Part shown: piece after piece, positions 1 through 6,527 of the stretch | Position numbering within the stretch: the first letter of the stretch is position 1 | Layout: every line of letters starts with the position of its first letter | Assembly: GCA_018700215.1 (NCBI GenBank) | Contig: JABIST010000313.1 | Location: 1 to 13,522, forward strand | Direction of reading: 5' to 3' | Source of the DNA: Dehalococcoidia bacterium | GTDB taxonomy: Bacteria > Chloroflexota > Dehalococcoidia > UBA2979 | DNA length: 13,522 nucleotides | Position numbers and translations under genes: made by a program | Notes under the pieces: model-generated | Seen by the model: the letters and a program-made list of their open reading frames with translations, nothing else | What the model was told of the DNA's origin: nothing | Databases searched by the model: none

Positions 1-822
1 CACGCCTCGGCGATGGCGGTGATGCTGCGGACGCTGGGGATTCCGACGCGGATCGCGGTGGGGTTCGCGGTGGACGAGGATGACCTGGATTCGGCGACGA
101 AGACGTACATCCTGACGGAGCAGGACGCGTGGGCGTGGCCAGAGGTTTACTTCCCCGGGCTGGGTTGGGTGGAGTTCAACCCGACGCCGGCGCGGCCGCT
201 AGTTGCCCGGCCAGGGGACGACAGCGCTCGTCGGTTGCTGGTGCTGCCGGAGGGGTCTGGCAGCACGCAGTTGAGCGATGACGAACTGCTGCAGGAGCTG
301 GAGCTGTTACTTGGCCAGGAAGGTGCGCCGGGGGTGGTTGGCGACCTGGAATTCGACAGCAGTTCCGGTGTGGGGACGATTGTTGTTCGCGTGCTGACGC
401 TGGCGATGGCAGGGGGCACGGTGTTGCTGCTTGTTGGACTAGGGGTGCGGTTCGGCTGGGAGTATGCGTTCCGCCAGGTACCGGCTCCGTGGCGGCAGTG
501 GGCGAAGCTCCAGCGGCTTGCCGGCTGGGCCGGCTTCCGCCCCGCGATGACGAACACTCCGCTGGAGTGGGCGCGCGAGGTAGCCGCACGGGCGAACGAT
601 GAGGGTGATCTGGTGCAGTTGGCGCGCGGGTACACGAGCCTGCGCTATGGCGATCCGGAGCATGAGCCGTCAGACGACGAGGTTGAGCGACTGACCGCGA
701 GCTACCGGCGAGTTCGAACGAAGCTGTGGCGGCGGATTGCGTTGAGGCCGGTCCCGGCGTGGCGACGCTCAGCGATCGGTGACGCCACCGGGAGCGGCAC
801 CACCGGCATCGAGGGACCGTAG
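1..822 (+). CDS. Transglutaminase-like membrane protein with DUF4129 tail, 3' part (5' end outside window)
   Basis: The frame is open from base 1, giving 273 residues to the TAG at 820-822; the start lies upstream. Residues 1-62 match the end of a TgpA-type transglutaminase core: HASAMAVMLRTLGIPTR, then DAWAWPEVYFPGLGW and FNPTP. The nucleophile Cys of the family's C-x-x-[aromatic]-A motif would sit about three residues before the window. The expected catalytic His of the HAWPEV motif is Trp (residue 44), and the expected Asp is Asn (residue 60). One membrane helix lies at about 126-148, followed by a DUF4129-like helical domain (about 160-245, with TPLEWAREVA and YTSLRYG). Family members have N-terminal membrane helices and act at the outer face of the membrane, often beside moxR and DUF58 genes, as here, although this copy is on the opposite strand. 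Activity is doubtful because of the missing His. The gene overlaps the convergent batB-batC gene by 54 bases. Confidence 0.88.
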   Translation, partial: HASAMAVMLRTLGIPTRIAVGFAVDEDDLDSATKTYILTEQDAWAWPEVYFPGLGWVEFNPTPARPLVARPGDDSARRLLVLPEGSGSTQLSDDELLQELELLLGQEGAPGVVGDLEFDSSSGVGTIVVRVLTLAMAGGTVLLLVGLGVRFGWEYAFRQVPAPWRQWAKLQRLAGWAGFRPAMTNTPLEWAREVAARANDEGDLVQLARGYTSLRYGDPEHEPSDDEVERLTASYRRVRTKLWRRIALRPVPAWRRSAIGDATGSGTTGIEGP

Positions 823-2601
823 CGCGCCCAGCTCGCTGGACAGTTCGAGCAGTTGGAGCGCTTGCTCGACTGTGAGTTCTGCACCGGCGTCGGCCAGTGC
901 CTGCGCGAGGGCAGCCTGTGCCTGGGCAATGGATAGCTCCAGGTTCGACTCGGCGCCCTGACCACCATCGCCAACGCCGCCGGCTGTATCCCCGGGTTGG
1001 TCGCTCTGGCCGTCCGAGGGCTGATCCGGGCTGGACGAGCCTGAGTCTTGCTCGCCAGCACCACCGTCAGGGTCCTCGCTGTCACCGGGGTTGTCACTGT
1101 CCGACGGCTGCGCGTCGGCATCGCCATCGCCACTCTGCGCATCGGGATCGACGGGTTGATCGGTGGGCGGGGGATCATCTTCGGCGGGCGGTGGGGGGAC
1201 GGCGGCTGGGTCGATCATCGCGAGCACCAGCTCGAGGTTTGCTTTCGCGTCGATGTCGCCGGGATCGAGTCGCAGTACATCGATGTAGTGTGTGCGGGCC
1301 TCGAACAGGAGGCCGCGCTCGACGGCGTGGCCGCCGAGGGCGTAGCGGAGGGATTGGGCGAGGGCGGGGTCCTCGGTGGTGCTGAGAGCCTCGGATGAGA
1401 GGACCGCGGCTTCCTCGAAGCGGCGGAGCTGGTGCAGCGTGTTGCCGAGGTTGTAGCCGACGATCGACTCGGTGGGCGAGATGAGGCGGGCTTCGCGATA
1501 TTCGGTGAGGGCGTCCTCGTAGCGCTGCTGCTGGTGGGCCTCGTTCCCGGCCTCGATGTGCTGGTAGAGCTGTGAGCCGCCGCAGCCGGCGATGAAGATG
1601 AGGCTGGTGACGCCGAGCGTTCCGAGGCGCGCACGCGCCAGCGGCCGGAGCCGGCTGGCCTCGGCCACCACGAGCTGGAGGGCGAGTAGCGCGATGGCGG
1701 GGGCGAGGAACCACTGGAAGCGCTCGACGGGCTGGACTTCGGTCGCTTCGTCGAAGAGGCTCTGGCGCAGGCGCTGGAATTCGATCGCCAGGCCGGGCAT
1801 CGCATCGAGTTCGCGGAACTCGCCGCCGGTGAGGACGGCGACGGCCTGGAGGGTGATGCGGTCTGCTCGACTGGGGGCGGTGACCTGCTGGTCCCCCGGG
1901 ATGGAGGCGCCCGCGTCCGTGCCGACGGCGACGGTGAAGATGGCGACGTCAGCCTGGGCCGCACGGGCTGCGGCTGCGAGCGCCTCGTCGCCGAGGTCTT
2001 CGCCATCGGAGACGATCACGATCAGCTGGGTGCGAGCCGCGTCCTCGTCTGCCAGCAGCAGGAGCGAGGCATCGATGGCCGCACCGAGGTCCGTGCCGCG
2101 ATCGACGAGCGGCGCCTCGCGCTGCGCCTGGGCGACGAGCTGAGCGAGCGCGTTCATATCGAGGGTGAGCGGTGAGCGCTCGAAGGCATCGCCGGCGAAG
2201 ATGACGAGGCCAGCTCGGTCGCTGCGCACGTGGGTGAGCAGGGTGCGCAGGCCGGCGGCAGCGGCCGAGGCACGCGACGGGAGCACGTCCGTGGCGGTCA
2301 TGGAACGAGAGACATCGAGGGCGAGGACGATATCGATGCCGCGTCGTTCGACCGGCTGATCGGCGGTGCCCCACTGTGGGCGGGCTGCCGCAACGACGAC
2401 CAGGAGCACGGCGAGGGAGAGCGAGGCGATCCGGATGCGGGTGCGCCAGGTGGTGTGACCTCGGAGCTGTGAGCCGCCACCGTAGGCGGCATTGGCGATG
2501 ATGCGGCGGCGGTGGTCGACGCGCCAGAGCCAGGCGAGCGGGATGAGCAGCACGAGCAGCAACAGCGAGAGCGGTTCGGCGAAGGTGGGGTTGCCGATCA
2601 T
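769..2601 (-). CDS. batB: BatB-BatC fusion: von Willebrand A membrane protein joined to a TPR protein
   Basis: 610 residues from the ATG at 2601, which overlaps the batA stop as ATGA and has GAGG eight bases upstream. An in-frame ATG at 2676 is rejected because it lies deep inside batA. Order of parts: membrane helices at 10-27 and 56-73; von Willebrand A domain about 88-285 with the MIDAS metal site D96-x-S98-x-S100, T170 and D199; helix 297-314; an RLRPLARAR basic stretch and a lipobox-like segment ending at Cys340; three TPRs about 343-463; an acidic Asp/Ser/Pro/Gln/Gly-rich region 466-550; and a helical end 551-597. Positive charges between helices 1 and 2 and after helix 3 put both the A domain and the TPRs outside the cytoplasm (inference). 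Bat proteins are usually separate BatB and BatC. They are thought to form an envelope complex with BatA and MoxR; the substrate is unknown. Confidence 0.9.
   Translation of the reverse strand: MIGNPTFAEPLSLLLLVLLIPLAWLWRVDHRRRIIANAAYGGGSQLRGHTTWRTRIRIASLSLAVLLVVVAAARPQWGTADQPVERRGIDIVLALDVSRSMTATDVLPSRASAAAAGLRTLLTHVRSDRAGLVIFAGDAFERSPLTLDMNALAQLVAQAQREAPLVDRGTDLGAAIDASLLLLADEDAARTQLIVIVSDGEDLGDEALAAAARAAQADVAIFTVAVGTDAGASIPGDQQVTAPSRADRITLQAVAVLTGGEFRELDAMPGLAIEFQRLRQSLFDEATEVQPVERFQWFLAPAIALLALQLVVAEASRLRPLARARLGTLGVTSLIFIAGCGGSQLYQHIEAGNEAHQQQRYEDALTEYREARLISPTESIVGYNLGNTLHQLRRFEEAAVLSSEALSTTEDPALAQSLRYALGGHAVERGLLFEARTHYIDVLRLDPGDIDAKANLELVLAMIDPAAVPPPPAEDDPPPTDQPVDPDAQSGDGDADAQPSDSDNPGDSEDPDGGAGEQDSGSSSPDQPSDGQSDQPGDTAGGVGDGGQGAESNLELSIAQAQAALAQALADAGAELTVEQALQLLELSSELGALRSLDAGGAAPGGVTDR
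1582..1623 (-). other. Internal lipoprotein-type signal segment inside the batB-batC fusion
   Basis: Residues 327-340 of the fusion form a hydrophobic stretch ending in FIAGC-GG, which fits the lipobox rule (I-A-G-C). It is preceded by an arginine-rich stretch (RLRPLARAR, residues 317-325). Together they look like a complete type II signal peptide placed exactly between the BatB part and the TPR part. It may be a relic of the fusion of a BatC lipoprotein to BatB, or a live processing and lipidation site at Cys340. Confidence 0.55.
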
Positions 2602-3548
2602 GGGTAGCGCCTCAACCAGGTGACACGCAGCGTGAGTTCCGCGAGCAGCAGGCCAAGCACGCCGAGCAGGAACCAAGGTGCGAATTCGCGGAAGGCGACG
2701 AAACGGCGCTGGCCTACGCGTGAGCGTTCTAGCTCGCCGATATCGGTGTAGGCCTGGAGGAGTTCCTCCTGCGTTCGTGCGTTGTAGAACTTCGCGTCGG
2801 TGGATTCGGAGACGGCACGGAGTGTCTGGGCATCGACCGCGGTGCCTGCGATGCCACCGCCGCTGACGAAACCGATGGTGTAGACGTGAACGCCGAGGGC
2901 TTGAGCGATGCGCGCGGCCTCGAGGGGCTGAATCTCCCCGACGTTGTTGTGGCCATCGGTGAGCAGGACGACGACGCGGCTACGTGCGGGTGACTGCTCC
3001 AGCAACGCGACCGCCTCGGTAATTCCGAGGCCGATGGCGGTGCCGTCGACCACGAGTCCGGGCTCGAGCGTTTCGATGCGCTGCTGGATGGCCTCCAGAT
3101 CGTGAGTCAGTGGGGCGAGCGCGAGTGCGCGGGATTGGAAGATGACGAGGCCGACGCGGTCACCTTCGAGCGATTCAACGAACGCGCTCACTACTGCTTG
3201 CGCATCTGAGAGGCGGGTCGCGCCGGGTGCGGTGCCGCTGGAGATCGTCATCGAACTAGAGACATCGACGGCGATCACGATGTCGATGCCCTCGGAGGGG
3301 AGCTGGGTGATCGCCAAACCCTCGCGGGGTCGGGCGAGCGCGACGATGGCGACGAGGAGCGCTGCGATGCGGAGTGCGGTGGGCAGCCAGCGGAACCGGA
3401 GGCGCCAGGTGGGGCGCGACGCCACCTCGGCTGCTTCGCCGTCGGCGATCGAGAGCGACGCGGCTCGGCCGGGGCGCAGCAGGCGGAACGCTGCGAGCAG
3501 GGCGACGATTGGCAGCAGCCAGAGCAGCTCGGGCGTAGCGAAGGTCAT
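2598..3548 (-). CDS. batA: BatA-like von Willebrand A domain membrane protein
   Basis: 316 residues, the usual BatA size. The start ATG at 3548 overlaps the preceding stop as ATGA. Membrane helices lie at about 6-23, 57-72 and 290-308. The von Willebrand A domain (about 86-275) has an intact MIDAS metal site: D95-x-S97-x-S99, T170 (DGTAIG) and D198 (TDGHNN). The basic loop between helices 1 and 2 and the basic C-terminus (RVTWLRRYP) place the A domain outside the cytoplasm (inference from charge). BatA proteins are thought to bind partner proteins in a metal-dependent way, working with MoxR and BatB in envelope assembly or stress tolerance; the client is not known. The next gene, batB-batC, starts within its stop codon, so the two are probably made in fixed ratio. 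Confidence 0.92.
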   Translation of the reverse strand: MTFATPELLWLLPIVALLAAFRLLRPGRAASLSIADGEAAEVASRPTWRLRFRWLPTALRIAALLVAIVALARPREGLAITQLPSEGIDIVIAVDVSSSMTISSGTAPGATRLSDAQAVVSAFVESLEGDRVGLVIFQSRALALAPLTHDLEAIQQRIETLEPGLVVDGTAIGLGITEAVALLEQSPARSRVVVLLTDGHNNVGEIQPLEAARIAQALGVHVYTIGFVSGGGIAGTAVDAQTLRAVSESTDAKFYNARTQEELLQAYTDIGELERSRVGQRRFVAFREFAPWFLLGVLGLLLAELTLRVTWLRRYP

Positions 3549-4528
3549 GCGCTGGCCGCCTCGTCGAGCTGCTCGCCGTGGTAGCGGGGGCGGGAGAGTT
3601 CGACGACTTCGTACGCGACGGTGAGGTCATGGTCGGCGGAGGCGGGATCCGGGCGGGAGCGGGCGTAGACCGCGGCGTCGCAACGCTGGAGCAGGCCGGT
3701 GGCGAGGCGGGCCTGCCAGCGGCCGATCCCGGCGTCTTCGGCAGCCTGATCCAGCTCGGCGGTGGTGAGGGCGGTGGCATTGAACTCGTAGCGCTCGGCC
3801 AGATACTCACGGGTGACGAGGGATATCTCACCGTAGAAGTGCTGGTAGACCGCTCTGTCAGCGAGTGCCGCGCCCTGCAAGCGATCGAGGCGTGCCCGAG
3901 CGCGGTCCTCGGCACTTGCACCGGTGGGGGCGCTGACAGGCGCGGCGATGGTGCGCGCACGGCGTCGCCACCACCAGCTTGCGGCGGCGAGGGTGAGCAG
4001 GAGCAGGGCGAGGCCGGTGGGCAGCTCGGTGCGTTGCCACCAGGCGGGAGCGCCGCCGACGACGGCCTGCGGTTTGAGTGGTCGCAACGCGTCATCGCCT
4101 TCGACGCGGACGGGGGTGATGCGGAGGATGGGGGGACTCACGACCGAGGAGCCAGCGCTGCCATCGGCACGTAGCCAGGCGACTTCGACGCGGCCCGGGT
4201 GGAGATCGCCGAGCTGGAAGGCGGTCAGGACGAAGACGTAGGTGGTGGTGGCACCCGAGCGATCCTCCTGGAATGTCACGGTCTCCGGTTCGACGGCGAC
4301 GAGTTCGATGTTGCTGACGCGCGCTGGCTCGGAGGCGGTAATCAGCAGGTCCGTTGCGTGGTGCACGATGACGGTGAGGCGAACGTGTTCGCCGAGGGTG
4401 GCGGCGCGTGGCTGGAGCGTGGCGGTGACCTGGAACTGTGGCGCTTCCTGGGCGGAGGCGACACCGGACCAGCTCACGGACAGGGCGAGCGCGATGGCGA
4501 GCAGGGCGACGGAGCTGCGGCGACTCAT
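3545..4528 (-). CDS. BatD/DUF4381-like membrane protein
   Basis: 327 residues. A signal peptide is clear (MSRRSS, hydrophobic 7-24, likely cut after ASA at residue 26). Residues 30-140 look like a beta-rich extracytoplasmic domain of the BatD kind (QVTATLQPRAATLGEHVRLTV, then a segment ending PPILRITPV). One membrane helix follows at about 170-187 and ends in WWWRRRAR, so the rest is cytoplasmic. The C-terminal helical part (about 205-312, with YGEISLVTREYLAERY) resembles the DUF4381 tail found in MoxR clusters. It is much shorter than typical BatD proteins, which carry repeated beta domains, and seems to combine a BatD-like head with a DUF4381-like tail. The assignment rests on architecture and position between DUF58 and batA; sequence similarity would need a profile search. 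It joins DUF58 and batA through 4-base ATGA overlaps. Confidence 0.8.
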   Translation of the reverse strand: MSRRSSVALLAIALALSVSWSGVASAQEAPQFQVTATLQPRAATLGEHVRLTVIVHHATDLLITASEPARVSNIELVAVEPETVTFQEDRSGATTTYVFVLTAFQLGDLHPGRVEVAWLRADGSAGSSVVSPPILRITPVRVEGDDALRPLKPQAVVGGAPAWWQRTELPTGLALLLLTLAAASWWWRRRARTIAAPVSAPTGASAEDRARARLDRLQGAALADRAVYQHFYGEISLVTREYLAERYEFNATALTTAELDQAAEDAGIGRWQARLATGLLQRCDAAVYARSRPDPASADHDLTVAYEVVELSRPRYHGEQLDEAASA

Positions 4529-5466
4529 CGGCGGCCCGCTCGCAACCGGAAGTAGCGGGCGATGGGGGCGACGAGGTCTTGATCGAGGCGGAGTTCAACT
4601 TCGTCGACGCCGGCGGACGCGAGCAGACGCTGGCGCTGGGCGACGCGAGCCTGTGCGGCCCGGGCGTACTGCTGGCGGACGGCGGTGCTGGCGGAATCGA
4701 GCAACCTCGGCGGGCCGCCCTCGGCGGGGGCGAAGCGGACGATGCCGAGGTCGGGGAGCTCGAGGTCGGCGGGGTCGACGAGCACGAGCGCGATCACGTC
4801 GTGGCGACGGGATAGTGCGCGGAGGGCGTCTGCGTAGCCGTCATCGAAGAAATCGGAGATGAGGAAGACGACGGAGCGACGGCGGAGCACGCGTGCGAGG
4901 TACTCGGCGGCGGTGGCAAGGCTGGTTCCGGGGGCGGGATCGGGGTGGTGCAGTACGTCACGGACGAGACGCAGGGCGTGATTCGAGCCGTGCTTCGGGG
5001 GGACGAAGCGCTCGATGGCTCCGCCGAAGGTGAGCAGGCCGGCGCGGTCATGGTGCTGTACAGCGGCGAAGCCGAGTAGCGCGGTGAGTTCGGCAGCGGC
5101 GCCGATGCGGCCGTCCTCGCGATGGGCGACGAGCTGGGAGGCCGATAGATCGACGGCACAGACGATGGAGAGTTCGCGTTCCTCGACGAACTCTTTCACC
5201 CAGGGGGCGCCCATACGGGCGGTGACGTTCCAATCGATGAAGCGCACGTCGTCGCCGGGGACGTACTCGCGTGCCTCGGAAAACTCGATGCCGGTACCAC
5301 GGAAGACGGAGCGATAGTCGCCGCCCAGTGCGGAGCTGGCGAGGCGGCGCGTGCGGACCTCGATGCGCTTGATCCGGGCCTGTTCGTCGGCGCTCAGCAG
5401 CCCAGCACCTAGCGAATCAGAGGTGGTGGTTACCGCCGCATCGTTGCGATGCCGCCAGCGCCACAT
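4525..5466 (-). CDS. DUF58 domain protein (von Willebrand A-like), MoxR partner
   Basis: 313 residues from the ATG at 5466, one base after the moxR stop (TGA-G-ATG). A longer in-frame start at 5571 would overlap moxR by 104 bases and adds residues with no family resemblance. The DUF58 signature is clear at residues 65-98 (AREYVPGDDVRFIDWN, then WVKEFVEERE). An A-domain-like core follows with a partial metal-site pattern, D106-x-S108-x-S110 (DLSAS) and D205 (ISDFFDD). No membrane helix is visible, so this is the soluble form of the family. DUF58 proteins almost always sit next to moxR and are thought to be partners or adaptors of the ATPase; the biochemical role is not established. No clear Shine-Dalgarno sequence is visible, which fits translation coupled to moxR. 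Confidence 0.92.
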   Translation of the reverse strand: MWRWRHRNDAAVTTTSDSLGAGLLSADEQARIKRIEVRTRRLASSALGGDYRSVFRGTGIEFSEAREYVPGDDVRFIDWNVTARMGAPWVKEFVEERELSIVCAVDLSASQLVAHREDGRIGAAAELTALLGFAAVQHHDRAGLLTFGGAIERFVPPKHGSNHALRLVRDVLHHPDPAPGTSLATAAEYLARVLRRRSVVFLISDFFDDGYADALRALSRRHDVIALVLVDPADLELPDLGIVRFAPAEGGPPRLLDSASTAVRQQYARAAQARVAQRQRLLASAGVDEVELRLDQDLVAPIARYFRLRAGRR

Positions 5467-5467
5467 C

Positions 5468-6466
5468 TCAGGGGATTCCGACGCCCCCGAGGAGGCGCGA
5501 GACCAGATCCTCGGCGGAGACGCTCTGCGCTTCGGCCTCGTAGCTGAGTACGAGGCGGTGGCGGAGCACATCGGGGGCGAGTTCCTTCACGTCGTCTGGT
5601 GTGGCGTAGTCGCGGCCGTGGACAAAGGCGTATGCCTGCGCGCCACGAGCAAGGAAGGTGGCGGCACGTGGGGACGCGCCGAACTCGATCAGTGGTGCTA
5701 GCTCTTCGAGACGGTAGCGCGCGGGGTCGCGGGTCGATTCGACGAGCCGAAGGATGTACTCGCGCAACGAGTCGTTGATCTCGACGGCGCGGACGGCGGA
5801 ACGGAGGGCGGCGATCTCCTGGGGACCGACGACTGGCTGAATGGAGGGAGTGGGCTCGTCCAGCGCGCGGGCGAGGATGGTGCGCTCATCCTCGCGGCCG
5901 GGGTAGTCGACGAGGATTTTGAGCATGAAGCGATCGAGCTGGGCCTCGGGGAGCGGGTAGGTGCCCTCTTGCTCGATGGGGTTCTGCGTTGCGAGCACCA
6001 TGAAGGGATCCGGCAGCGCGAAGGTCTCGCCGCCGATGGAGACCTGGCGCTCCTGCATCGCTTCGAGGAGCGCGGACTGGACTTTCGCAGGCGCTCGGTT
6101 GATTTCGTCGGCGAGGACGATGTTGACGAAGATTGGGCCGCGTCGGACGGCGAAATCGCCGTCGCGCGGATTGAAGATTAGCGTGCCGGTGATGTCCGCA
6201 GGCAGGAGATCCGGGGTGAACTGCACACGCGAAAAGCTGGCATGCAGCACCTGGGAGAACGTCTGCACGGTGAGCGTCTTGGCAAGGCCCGGGACGCCTT
6301 CAATGAGCACGTGGTTGTTGGTGAGGAGCGCGACGAGCAGGCGATCGACCAGCGGGTGCTGGCCGACGATGACCTGGCCAATGGCGTCGCGAATCGCTGC
6401 TATCGCCTCGTGAAGTTGCTCTGGTGACGCCGATTGGTCGGCGGCCGGTTGGGCCATACGGTGCAC
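5468..6466 (-). CDS. moxR: MoxR-family AAA+ ATPase
   Basis: 332 residues, normal for MoxR. Walker A is GVPGLAKT (57-64), Walker B is IVLADEINR with D120 and E121, sensor 1 is LATQNP with N162, the arginine finger is R179 in PEAQLDRF, and sensor 2 is R267 in GASPRA. All are intact, so an active ATPase is expected. MoxR proteins act as chaperone-like motors in the cytoplasm that help mature or activate protein complexes together with A-domain partners, here encoded directly downstream. The start is uncertain: ATG at 6466 or ATG at 6457 (MAQPAAD), neither with a convincing ribosome binding site. The gene heads a five-gene coupled cluster and lies 61 bases after dnaE. It may be transcribed from its own promoter in that gap or by read-through. 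Confidence 0.95.
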   Translation of the reverse strand: MHRMAQPAADQSASPEQLHEAIAAIRDAIGQVIVGQHPLVDRLLVALLTNNHVLIEGVPGLAKTLTVQTFSQVLHASFSRVQFTPDLLPADITGTLIFNPRDGDFAVRRGPIFVNIVLADEINRAPAKVQSALLEAMQERQVSIGGETFALPDPFMVLATQNPIEQEGTYPLPEAQLDRFMLKILVDYPGREDERTILARALDEPTPSIQPVVGPQEIAALRSAVRAVEINDSLREYILRLVESTRDPARYRLEELAPLIEFGASPRAATFLARGAQAYAFVHGRDYATPDDVKELAPDVLRHRLVLSYEAEAQSVSAEDLVSRLLGGVGIP

Positions 6467-6477
6467 ATCCCGGGTCG

Positions 6478-6495
6478 CTTGAGGTGGGGCTCAAG
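6478..6495. promoter_or_regulatory. Inverted repeat upstream of moxR, possible operator
   Basis: CTTGAG, a 6-base spacer GTGGGG, then CTCAAG: perfect 6-base arms in the 61-base dnaE-moxR gap, 12 bases before the first moxR ATG. On the minus strand a TAGACT box (6499-6494) partly overlaps the outer arm and could be a -10 element, but no good -35 element is visible. No T-run follows on the minus strand, so it is not a classic dnaE terminator. It may be a regulator binding site; short repeats like this also arise by chance. Confidence 0.35.
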
Positions 6496-6527
6496 TCTAA
6501 CGCGCGGCGAAGAGCATGGGGCGGCAG

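Noticed and set aside
466..1235. Low-complexity acidic region of batB-batC (about 966-1206) as a frameshifted stretch
   Set aside because: The frame stays open and the Asp/Ser/Pro/Gln/Gly-rich composition is a common tail type in TPR proteins of Bat clusters; a helical C-terminus resumes in the same frame.
1215..2006. 263-codon open frame on the minus strand
   Set aside because: Out-of-frame shadow of batB-batC, made almost entirely of Ser, Pro, Arg and Ala.
2602..2676. Longer start for batB-batC at 2676
   Set aside because: It lies inside batA and adds 25 residues without family resemblance. The ATG at 2601 has an ATGA overlap, a GAGG upstream and the normal hydrophobic N-terminus.
5467..5571. 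Longer start for DUF58 at 5571
   Set aside because: It would overlap the end of moxR by 104 bases, and the extra residues look like an out-of-frame shadow.
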